This document shows positions 39,994-48,606 of a DNA stretch of 64,000 nt, in pieces. The notes under the pieces are model-generated. The model saw only the letters and a program-made list of their open reading frames with translations. It did not search any database and was not told the origin of the DNA. The stretch spans positions 26,461-90,460 of the forward strand of contig JAEOTM010000143.1 of the NCBI GenBank assembly GCA_016839815.1. The letters are read 5' to 3'. This DNA is from Candidatus Hodarchaeota archaeon (GTDB lineage: Archaea; Asgardarchaeota; Heimdallarchaeia; Hodarchaeales; Hodarchaeaceae). Each line of letters opens with the position of its first letter. Position 1 is the first letter of the stretch. The position numbers and the translations under genes are program-made.

Positions 39994-40509
39994 TCAAGTT
40001 TCTATCCTTTAGATTTAATTTTTCTGTATTTTTTGTTTTAGTTATGCCCAATGCGATCTGAAATCACTAAATAATCTGTTATTGAAAGGTATTCATCTCT
40101 CTATGAGTGAATCAACTTGATATCAATGAATTGGGATTCTAGAGAACAATTTAATACCTGGAGAGGGGTTAAATTATACTGATTATTGTTTTTTACTAGT
40201 TATATTCTGAATGATTGGGAATGCCTTAATATAATAAGGAATGGGGGGATTTCCTTTATTCTTTTTTCGCTCCATATTGTAATTGAAGAGTATAATCCTA
40301 CCTAGTTATAATTTAATACCTTATAGGCAAGATACAAATTTAGGAAATATTAGAATGGATACAAGAAACCATTACAAGATTTAACATAATTCCCCGAAGA
40401 GAAATTTGATTCTTTGCTTTAAATTCCTCTGTTCTCTCCCCCGCACACAGAAGTTTTTAAGGATTGCGTCATTAATCTTATAAAGCCGAGATTAAGAGTT
40501 AGATTCATA

Positions 40510-41592
40510 ATGCCGGGATCAGAGATTTTAGAATCGATCGTACCAAGATCAATTATTATTGGAAATTCAATTCTTAATAAAATCCCGCAAATAATTGTGT
40601 CTTTGAGATTCAAACCTAAAGTAATGGTACTTACTGGTACCAAAACGCGTCATATTATAGGGGAGGAAATTTATGCCGTTTTAGAACAAGAAGATATCAC
40701 CTTTGATACCTTGATTGTCGAAGAGGCTTCCCTTGAAGCAGCCAGTACTTATCAGGACAGTGTGAGAGATACAAATTCAAATATTCTCATTTGCGCTGGG
40801 GGAGGTAAAGTGATTGATGTGGGTAAATACTGTTCCTTTAAAGCTAGTGAGAAGACAGAATTAATATCCGTACCAACTACAGCATCTCATGATGGAATTG
40901 CTTCCCCTTTTATCTTTTTAAACGATCCTACTGAAAAATATATTGGAGAAAGCCGACCCCCAGTTGCCATTGTGGCGGATATTGACAAAATTATTCAGCA
41001 TCCAGACTTACCTAGATATTTAGCTGCTGGTGTCGGTGATACTGTAGGAAAAATGACAGCAATCTGGGATTGGAGGTATGCACATCGTATCAAATCGGTA
41101 AGATTTTCTCGCTTTGTGGGAGGTGTTCTGCAGAGTGCTGATTCCTTATTCCAAAATCAAGTATCAGAGGCACTAGTAGATCAAGAAAACGCGATTAAAG
41201 TGGTATTAAAAGCATTACTGATTGCAGGAGTTCTCATGGGAACATCTAATGATATAAGAGTCGGATACGGCTCCGAACACTTATTTTCTCAAGCTTTACA
41301 CTCTGAAACCCCCGATAACGACATTCTTCATGGAGAACGAGTCGCAATGGGTACAATTCTGATGGCAAAATTACAGGGCCAAGATTATCAACAAATTATT
41401 AATATATTAGAAGCCGCAGGGTGTCCAACCAATATTGATGAACTAGAGGAAGAAATCGATCCAGACGCAATTGTAAATGCTTTACAAAAAGCACATAGAG
41501 TTGATTCAATTTATACAATCCTAGGTGAAACGGGATTATCAAAGAAGGCAGCTGAAACACTTGCGCTTCAAACGAATGTGATATCGAGTTAA
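40510..41592 (+). CDS. egsA: sn-glycerol-1-phosphate dehydrogenase
   Basis: CAGGGKVIDVGKY, ISVPTTASHDGIASPF, LPRYLAAGVGD, GSEHLFSQALH, LHGERVAMGTI. Confidence 0.93.
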   Translation: MPGSEILESIVPRSIIIGNSILNKIPQIIVSLRFKPKVMVLTGTKTRHIIGEEIYAVLEQEDITFDTLIVEEASLEAASTYQDSVRDTNSNILICAGGGKVIDVGKYCSFKASEKTELISVPTTASHDGIASPFIFLNDPTEKYIGESRPPVAIVADIDKIIQHPDLPRYLAAGVGDTVGKMTAIWDWRYAHRIKSVRFSRFVGGVLQSADSLFQNQVSEALVDQENAIKVVLKALLIAGVLMGTSNDIRVGYGSEHLFSQALHSETPDNDILHGERVAMGTILMAKLQGQDYQQIINILEAAGCPTNIDELEEEIDPDAIVNALQKAHRVDSIYTILGETGLSKKAAETLALQTNVISS

Positions 41593-41641
41593 AAAATTCA
41601 TGTAACTCACAGTTGAGGAGATTGTCTAGCTGTATTTTTAA

Positions 41642-42409
41642 GTGAAAAACTCAATATTCAATCATCGGCGATTTGAGATGTCTACAAAAACAGAGAGTCC
41701 AGTTATCGGAATAACAATTAGTATTTTCACCGATGCAGGACCTCAGGTTATCTTCAATTCAGCTGAAAAACATGTATCAGAAGACCAAGCATTTAATCTT
41801 TCTATTCGAATAATGACACTTATAGGAGAGGAGATAAGTGGAGATATATATGGACCATTACCTGTTCCTTCAAATGAGGAATATTTATGCTTGGCTTATG
41901 CATTCTTCGTAAAATCGACTTTCACCACAGATCCACGTTTGAATAATAGGCCTTCTGTAATCTGTGTTATCTTCCAAAGACAACTAAAACGCATTGTATC
42001 ACATGCTCAAGGACTAATTCTTTCATATTTATCAAATGTAACCCCCGACATTTTCCAGACAGAAGATGACTTCATTCCTGAAAAAATTAAGGAGATTGAC
42101 ACACGGTTAACCGCACTCATAAGTACAAACCCAATTAGAATTTATCGTGTCTCAAAAGATAAGCTTATTGAGCATATTGATCCTGTTATGATCCCATCCG
42201 ATGCCTATGTAGTTGCAGACCTTGAGAAAAAAACTCTATTCGTCTTATACGATCAGCATTTGTCTCCTGTGAGAAAAAGAAACGTAAGTATCATGATTGA
42301 TTCATTAAATGAGAAAGAGTATCGCCGTGGTTTCAACAAACGAATAATCGACTCAGAAGAGGAAAAAGAACAACTCCTGAATTTTTTTGGGCTAAAAACT
42401 AAAATATAG
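41642..42409 (+). CDS. Hypothetical protein, possible longin/roadblock-like N-terminal domain
   Basis: MSTKTESPVIGITISIFTDAGPQVIFNS..., alternating beta/alpha pattern; real start likely the internal ATG (MSTKTES). Confidence 0.55.
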   Translation: MKNSIFNHRRFEMSTKTESPVIGITISIFTDAGPQVIFNSAEKHVSEDQAFNLSIRIMTLIGEEISGDIYGPLPVPSNEEYLCLAYAFFVKSTFTTDPRLNNRPSVICVIFQRQLKRIVSHAQGLILSYLSNVTPDIFQTEDDFIPEKIKEIDTRLTALISTNPIRIYRVSKDKLIEHIDPVMIPSDAYVVADLEKKTLFVLYDQHLSPVRKRNVSIMIDSLNEKEYRRGFNKRIIDSEEEKEQLLNFFGLKTKI

Positions 42410-42422
42410 GAAGGAATGAAAG

Positions 42423-42809
42423 ATGGAGCTTCCAGGTGCATATAGAATTGAATTATCGAACTTTATTGATCTGGTACGTTTAATTACGAGTTCCAGTCCA
42501 GATAGACCTTCTACGATCTTTAAATGGAAAAGTCAAGATGGAACGTATTATTATGGAACCTTTGCCATTTTTCCTGGATATTTTGATTACCGGTCATTAC
42601 CTGTTCTATTTTTTATAACCACAGAGTCTGAACTGGAAGGAAAAGGGCAAGGATTAGTCCGTTATGACCTACAGGAATCGGATAATCAAATCTCTTTCTT
42701 GAAGTTTTTAAAAGAACAGGATTTAGAAAATGCACATACTGGGTTGATTCGATTTATCCCAATCATTAATCTTAAATCACCCCCAACAATATTTACAGAT
42801 TCAGCCTGA
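42423..42809 (+). CDS. Hypothetical protein (128 aa) co-directional with trmI
   Basis: Tight spacing (13 bp after the preceding gene, 9 bp before the next); no motif recognised. Confidence 0.6.
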   Translation: MELPGAYRIELSNFIDLVRLITSSSPDRPSTIFKWKSQDGTYYYGTFAIFPGYFDYRSLPVLFFITTESELEGKGQGLVRYDLQESDNQISFLKFLKEQDLENAHTGLIRFIPIINLKSPPTIFTDSA

Positions 42810-42818
42810 GAGGACACT

Positions 42819-43598
42819 ATGCTCACCGAAGGGAGTATTGTAAGAGCTTTCGAAATTTCTGATAGAAATCCAAAGTCTTGGATATTTAAACTATTGAAAG
42901 ATGGAGAATATTCAACTCATCTTGGCCGAATAGATCATAATGCAATTATTGGACAAGAATACGGTAGTGTCATCACTTTAACTAAAGGTGAGATTATAGT
43001 CTTAAGACCCTCTCCTAGGGATTTTCTACGTTCCTTTAGACTAAAAACACAAATTATGTATGCTGATGATTGTGCAATTGCATGTAGCGTTGCGGGGATT
43101 GGGAATGGCATGTCTGTTGGAGAAGCTGGGACTGGATCGGGAGCTTTAACGACTTTTCTTGCATGGGCTGTGGCTCCAGATGGACATGTATACTCATTCG
43201 ACATAAATGAAAAACATCTATGTAATGCACAACAGAATCTTCAACTAACTGGCTTACAAGATAATATTACGTTCAAAATATTTGATATTCGTGAAAAATT
43301 TACGGTTCCCCCTCTTGATGCATTCTTTTTAGACTTTTCAACCCCTTTCGAGGCTATTGATACTGTCACCCCGAATTTAGCTGGTGGAGGGCATTTAATA
43401 TGCTTTGTACCCAATTGGGGACAGGTTGAGCAATCTGTTGAAAAAATCCAACAAAACTCGGAGCTTGCACTACAACAAGTTTTTGAAATCAATCGAAGAG
43501 ATTTCAATATTAACCCAAAGAAACATATAATGCGTCCATCATTTAGGTCGATTGTTTATTCAGGAATTATTATTCACGCAATTAAGATTCTCACCTAG
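42819..43598 (+). CDS. trmI: tRNA (adenine-N1)-methyltransferase, TrmI family
   Basis: N-terminal barrel-like region then GEAGTGSGALTTFLAWAVAPDGHVYSFDINEKHLCNAQQNLQLTGL; DAFFLDFSTPFEAI. Confidence 0.88.
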   Translation: MLTEGSIVRAFEISDRNPKSWIFKLLKDGEYSTHLGRIDHNAIIGQEYGSVITLTKGEIIVLRPSPRDFLRSFRLKTQIMYADDCAIACSVAGIGNGMSVGEAGTGSGALTTFLAWAVAPDGHVYSFDINEKHLCNAQQNLQLTGLQDNITFKIFDIREKFTVPPLDAFFLDFSTPFEAIDTVTPNLAGGGHLICFVPNWGQVEQSVEKIQQNSELALQQVFEINRRDFNINPKKHIMRPSFRSIVYSGIIIHAIKILT

Positions 43599-43613
43599 TA
43601 TCGAGATGGCTTT

Positions 43614-44522
43614 ATGATTCAAATCCCAAAGGAAGTTTATCAAGATTTTCTCAGATTTGCTCTTGAGAATGCTAATCCTCTTAAAAAATCAAGATATTGG
43701 AGAGAATGTATAGGGTTAATCCTCGGTCGTATTGATGGAGAATCGATTATTGTAACTGATATTATTCCCATTGGTTCTGGTTCATCAGTCTTTGTAGACA
43801 TAAGTGATTATGAAAAAGTATTTTCGCTAATTTCTTTTGATCGAATAGATCAAGGTGAAGTGATAGTTGGTTGGGCTCATACTCATCCAGGTTTAGGGCT
43901 TTTTTTTTCAGGTACAGATATTGGAACCCAAATAACATACCAAAGCATGCATCCGCTGGCATTTGGACTCGTCCTTGACCCAACCAAGGTTAATCCTTTT
44001 TCTCCTGGTTTTAATCTTTACAGAGTAGATTCATCAACATCTCGTCCTTATACGGTTGATTTTCATTTTACAGAGGAATTTAATTATCTCTCAATTTATC
44101 AGCAATTGACACAAGAATTATTTGATGTAACTATACCTATTTCAGAGATGGTTCCCGAATTAAAAGCAGTTAATATGGTAACTTGGAAAAACATTACCCT
44201 TACCTTGGAAAAGCCTTCAAGTGTTCAAAAGAATACACCATTCCCAATAAAACTTACTCTAAAAATGTCACGATCTCAATTCTTCAGGGTATCCTACAAA
44301 CTTCGGATCTATAACGCAAAAATGAGTTCGATGCAGGATTTCGATGATTCTAATGAATATTTTCATGAAACATTTGATTCTGGGACATTAGCAATTTTTT
44401 CAATAGTTTCAGATAACCCAAATCAAATATATTTCCAGCTGGAACATATGAGGGTGACTGATTATAGACAAAAATATTATGATTCCCCTGCATTAGGAAT
44501 CGAAGTAGTTTCTAACGAATAG
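43614..44522 (+). CDS. JAMM/MPN+ metalloprotease-like protein with C-terminal beta-rich domain
   Basis: HTHPGLGLFFSGTD fits H-x-H-x7-S-x2-D; upstream ECIGLILGR; ~130-aa beta-rich C-terminal extension. Confidence 0.85.
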   Translation: MIQIPKEVYQDFLRFALENANPLKKSRYWRECIGLILGRIDGESIIVTDIIPIGSGSSVFVDISDYEKVFSLISFDRIDQGEVIVGWAHTHPGLGLFFSGTDIGTQITYQSMHPLAFGLVLDPTKVNPFSPGFNLYRVDSSTSRPYTVDFHFTEEFNYLSIYQQLTQELFDVTIPISEMVPELKAVNMVTWKNITLTLEKPSSVQKNTPFPIKLTLKMSRSQFFRVSYKLRIYNAKMSSMQDFDDSNEYFHETFDSGTLAIFSIVSDNPNQIYFQLEHMRVTDYRQKYYDSPALGIEVVSNE

Positions 44523-44526
44523 AATA

Positions 44527-45363
44527 CTAAACTTCTTGGTTTTTGAATTTACGATTCCCATAAAGACCTAAGAGAACAAAAGCTACGAAAATGAAGAACA
44601 CTCCATAGAAGAGAAAAATTAAGACATATGGCGGTTCTGGTAAACTCTCGACAAACTCAAAGGACATATTTTGGGGAAAATAGACCTCTTTAGTTACTCT
44701 ATCTCCCTCATAGATATGATATTCCACCTTAAACGCAAATTTGTAATTTCCATACGTTGGGAGGGCTAAGTATGGAATCTTGACAACTTCAGATTTTGAA
44801 GAATTCGGGGGTAATACTAAATCCTCAGGATTGTTTGCATTATATTCTGATTCTCCAACAACACCTGTACGGTTATCTTTTTCACCTGTTCTAACTTCGT
44901 AAACCTCGACGGAAAATCTATGAATCACAATAGATTCGTCATTTCCGATAACTGTTCCATAGGAGGCATTTATTCGCAGTTTTGAGTTATTTACAATCTG
45001 GGGGGTTAAAGTAGTTTGACCAGTAGTAGGTTCTTCAGGTACCAACTTCTCAAGAGTTACAAACGTTCCGTCTTTTTCAACTTCAAGATTCACTTGTTGA
45101 ATTTTAATCAACGGAGATTCGGATTGTGCTCTTGCAGCTTCGATTTGAAGCATCTTGGGCTGATTAAAAGGCATAATTCCTGAAGAAAGCATAACCACTA
45201 TAAGGATGATGCTTGGTTTTATGATTTTACGTATCATGTGACATACCAATCCATATACTCTTTGAAGAGAATCTTTTTTTGTCGTTAAGACTGAAATCTT
45301 CTTTTTCTGATTCCGTCTATATCTTTTATGCATTTTTCTAGTATTACTAACTACCTTCACCAA
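44527..45363 (-). CDS. Membrane-anchored extracytoplasmic protein
   Basis: Hydrophobic N-terminal helix (IIKPSIILIVVMLSS), beta-rich ectodomain, C-terminal TM (VLIFLFYGVFFIFVAFVLLGLYGNRKFK). True start may be internal Met at 45237, avoiding overlap with atpE. Confidence 0.6.
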   Translation of the reverse strand: MVKVVSNTRKMHKRYRRNQKKKISVLTTKKDSLQRVYGLVCHMIRKIIKPSIILIVVMLSSGIMPFNQPKMLQIEAARAQSESPLIKIQQVNLEVEKDGTFVTLEKLVPEEPTTGQTTLTPQIVNNSKLRINASYGTVIGNDESIVIHRFSVEVYEVRTGEKDNRTGVVGESEYNANNPEDLVLPPNSSKSEVVKIPYLALPTYGNYKFAFKVEYHIYEGDRVTKEVYFPQNMSFEFVESLPEPPYVLIFLFYGVFFIFVAFVLLGLYGNRKFKNQEV

Positions 45364-45979
45364 AAATAATAGAACTCAATTTATTTCTTATTGATTCTTT
45401 TCTTCGATCGAAAATGGCATTAAATGTATTATTTACAGTCAAAGAGCCTTTTTGAACAATAATACCACCATTGGTAAGGTCTTGCTCTGAAGAAGAAAGA
45501 TTAAGCTTAGTGCTGGTTCCAGTTTTCTTTGCAATTTCAGCTTCTAGGGAATTAGTATCGATGGTGTGAGTATCACTAGGATGTAATGTGATATTCATTT
45601 CACCTCCCTCTAGGATAGTTCCACTTAACACTATTAATTCAGAAATGGAATTCAAATATCTTTGATCTTTTTGTTCTCGCATCAATTTGATCTTATTTAT
45701 GCTTTCATCAAAAATCTCTTGAACCAAGGACTCCTTAAAGTTTTCAAGTTCAATTTTGTTCTTTATTCGAATTCGTGACAGTTCTCTTTGTACTTCGAGT
45801 TCCTCTCTCTCACTTCTCTCTGTTTCAGCTTTTTGTCTTAATACTTCATTTTCACTTTTTGCTTGAGTTAATATTTTATCTGCTTCTTTTTTGGCTTCTT
45901 TTAGGATCTTCTCTGCATTGTTTTGTGCATCCTGAAGGATTTCTTGTTCTAATTGTTGAATATCTGACATAATTCTCAA
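45347..45979 (-). CDS. atpE: A/V-type ATP synthase subunit E
   Basis: EILQDAQNNAEKILKEAKKEADKILTQAKSE coiled coil; C-terminal LTNGGIIVQKGSLTVNNTFNAIFDRRKESIRNKLSSIIFG. Confidence 0.9.
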   Translation of the reverse strand: MRIMSDIQQLEQEILQDAQNNAEKILKEAKKEADKILTQAKSENEVLRQKAETERSEREELEVQRELSRIRIKNKIELENFKESLVQEIFDESINKIKLMREQKDQRYLNSISELIVLSGTILEGGEMNITLHPSDTHTIDTNSLEAEIAKKTGTSTKLNLSSSEQDLTNGGIIVQKGSLTVNNTFNAIFDRRKESIRNKLSSIIFGEGS

Positions 45980-46007
45980 TCCTATTAGTATACTAATGAT
46001 TTTCGTT

Positions 46008-47075
46008 TTAATCTAGCCTTATAATGGGATAGTTTTCTTCTAACAGTTCCCCTATTGTCTGCTTAATTGCATTTTGAGCCTTTGAAATTTCTTCCTCTGT
46101 GAAAAACTTCTTCAGCTCTTTGATAATGAAGAAATTTGGGTCATTCTGATTTCCATTTGATAATATCTGGTAGATTTCTCTTTCAATTAACCCTCTAGAA
46201 AATTTCTCTTTCAAAATATCAAAAATGATTTCATGAGCAATCATTATTTTCAATTCATTTTGACTTGTTCGGTTTATCACTTCCGATGTGAATACAAGAA
46301 CCGAAAAATCCTCTTTCACCTGACTCATTGCATCCAACGAAAAAACTGGTATATAGGAGGGTTCAAACCTGTTTTCTAATGCGGTTCGAAACAAATATGG
46401 TTTCACAGATATTCGATATCTATTCGCGATCCGTGCAGAATATTCCCGTAAGCTTGATTGGATTGTGATTAAGGTTGCTTTTGCTTTACGTAGTTCATTC
46501 AGATGTTGCATGGATTCCATTGAAATATCTTCAAGGATCTTGATAATTGGAAAAATCTGAATTCCTGTACGTACCTTCATCCTTAGCTGTACTTCGATTT
46601 TTTCAGTAAAATCCTCATAAGGAATAACATCTTGACCTTGCATACGGATAAGGGGGAGATGTTTAATGTCGCTAAATGCTAGAATTTCTGATTCCGATAC
46701 TGATTTATTTTCACAAAAGATATTCTTGAGAATAGCGGAGAAGTACTCCATCCCAGTTGATAAAGCACTTGAATCTAAAGCTTGAAATACAGGAATTGAA
46801 AAAATGATAATCATAAATTTCTCTTCATTCTCTTCAATTATATGAAAATAAAAAGGACTTACTTTCTGATTCTCTAGTTGAATTAAACCATTAATCCCAT
46901 AAAAACGAACTTGTTCGACCACATCCAATAAAGCAGAGTACTGTAAAGTAACTCTTTCAAACTCAATTGACATCCATTCTTCGATAGTTAAACGAAATTG
47001 AAACTGTTGGGTTGGAGGAATCTTCTGGTGAGAGCTCATTCTACTAGCAATGAGGTTGGAAAGCGAATAAAACAA
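46008..47075 (-). CDS. Hypothetical protein upstream of atpE
   Basis: 355-aa ORF co-directional with atpE; no motif recognised. Confidence 0.55.
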   Translation of the reverse strand: MFYSLSNLIASRMSSHQKIPPTQQFQFRLTIEEWMSIEFERVTLQYSALLDVVEQVRFYGINGLIQLENQKVSPFYFHIIEENEEKFMIIIFSIPVFQALDSSALSTGMEYFSAILKNIFCENKSVSESEILAFSDIKHLPLIRMQGQDVIPYEDFTEKIEVQLRMKVRTGIQIFPIIKILEDISMESMQHLNELRKAKATLITIQSSLREYSARIANRYRISVKPYLFRTALENRFEPSYIPVFSLDAMSQVKEDFSVLVFTSEVINRTSQNELKIMIAHEIIFDILKEKFSRGLIEREIYQILSNGNQNDPNFFIIKELKKFFTEEEISKAQNAIKQTIGELLEENYPIIRLD

Positions 47076-47085
47076 TTACCCCCCA

Positions 47086-48105
47086 TCAATAACGTTGACC
47101 TGCTCGTTGATATGCTACCCAGAAGAGAAATGTAAAAATTGTAAAAGCTATAAAAATTGCACTGGAACGGCTGATAGTCTCTAAAGCACCAGAAGCAAAG
47201 TTAACAAGTTGAAAGAGGAGCAATGTCAACCAACCTACAATACTTGTATCACGACTAGTTAGCAATCCCTTCCAATATCGAATTATTAGGAGAATTATTC
47301 CTAGAATTACAACCCCGATGTGAATCCAACCAAGAAATTCTTCGAAGCTATCAAAGAATAGATACAGTGTTTCCAAACTTATGAAGCATACTAATGAGAT
47401 TAGGGTAATAAATAAATTTGGAATTCTCACATCACGATCAACCTGTTGTGCTCCTTCGTATACTAGATAAATTGCTCCACCAATTGTAGCCGAATCAGCT
47501 AAAATGAGAGCAGTTGTATATAACTCATCGATTCTATCAATCCAGAGGTCTATAAGTTGTGAGAAAAACCCTACAATCCCTGATTGGGAATTTAGTAGAT
47601 CATAACCAAAGTAAAATCCAATTACGACTAGTAAGGGGAAGGGGGAGTACACCAAAGTCAGAATTTTTGTTTTCCGTTGACCAGAAATTAATTTGCCCTC
47701 TTCTCTCCATCCAAAAAGATAGACTGCAATAAAATATCCCCCAAACAGAGAAACAATTGGAATTATTATTGGAAATAGAAAAACAACTCCTAAAAGAAAA
47801 TTGAATCCGTAGAAAGCTTTAATGGTGGTTGGTAGTCGCCACACCTCTCGTCCAAAAGTTTCATATGCATCACCAATTTGGTATCTTTTTCCGTATGTCC
47901 AAAAAAAGAAAGGAACAGCCATTATAAGTGGTCCAATTCCGTAAACAATAAAATTAGAAAGAAAAATTAGTTCTGAAGTGTTTAAAAACCAGATCACTCC
48001 GTCCTCAAAAATAAAAGAGAGTAAATAGAAGTAAATTGGAATTAAAATAAACTGTAATAAGACTACCAATCGTCCATAATGAATATAGCTTTCGTACTCA
48101 CTCAA
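47086..48105 (-). CDS. Polytopic membrane protein of unknown function
   Basis: 339 aa with multiple hydrophobic segments (LVVLLQFILIPIYFYLLSFIF, FLLGVVFLFPIIIPIVSLFGGYFIAVYLF, etc.). Confidence 0.6.
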   Translation of the reverse strand: MSEYESYIHYGRLVVLLQFILIPIYFYLLSFIFEDGVIWFLNTSELIFLSNFIVYGIGPLIMAVPFFFWTYGKRYQIGDAYETFGREVWRLPTTIKAFYGFNFLLGVVFLFPIIIPIVSLFGGYFIAVYLFGWREEGKLISGQRKTKILTLVYSPFPLLVVIGFYFGYDLLNSQSGIVGFFSQLIDLWIDRIDELYTTALILADSATIGGAIYLVYEGAQQVDRDVRIPNLFITLISLVCFISLETLYLFFDSFEEFLGWIHIGVVILGIILLIIRYWKGLLTSRDTSIVGWLTLLLFQLVNFASGALETISRSSAIFIAFTIFTFLFWVAYQRAGQRY

Positions 48106-48248
48106 AAAATCACCAACTCTAACTTACAGCCACTCTTGCTAGATTAATTGGATGACACCTCTTAAAAATTTATCTTAAGAGCTATTCATAATTATATCAA
48201 AGTAGCCAGTTTTTTATTTTAGTTTCAAATCTGCTCAAAATAGACAAA

Positions 48249-48575
48249 ATGGGAGTGTCACAATTGGTAGACGAAAAAACAAAAGAAAAATTCCCTTATC
48301 ACTCTGATTATTATCATTTAATTAAAGGAAAAACAATGTCCCGTCGTGGACGTTGGTGGACAGCTGTATTACTTGTTCAATCCCAGACCGACGCTAATAA
48401 AAAAATAGTTGTTATTCAAAGATGGCAAAAACGAAATAAAGCAGACCCTGATGCAGAAGGAAAAATGACTAGCTATTGGGCTCAAGCAAAATCGTTCAAT
48501 CTTAATTCAGTTAAACCATGGGAAGTACTAAGGGATACAGTTGAAGAATGGTTATCAATTAATGATTGGAGTTAA
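48249..48575 (+). CDS. Hypothetical Trp-rich basic protein (108 aa)
   Basis: Isolated ORF with many Trp (RRGRWWTAVLL, VIQRWQKRN, SYWAQAK, KPWEVL, EEWLSINDWS). Confidence 0.5.
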   Translation: MGVSQLVDEKTKEKFPYHSDYYHLIKGKTMSRRGRWWTAVLLVQSQTDANKKIVVIQRWQKRNKADPDAEGKMTSYWAQAKSFNLNSVKPWEVLRDTVEEWLSINDWS

Positions 48576-48606
48576 AAAAGAGAGGTAAACTATAACTTTT
48601 ACCTCT

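Noticed and set aside
41642-42409. Gelsolin-like C-terminal module (DAYVVADLEKKTLFVLYDQHLSP...)
   Set aside because: Superficial resemblance only; too weak to call without a profile search.
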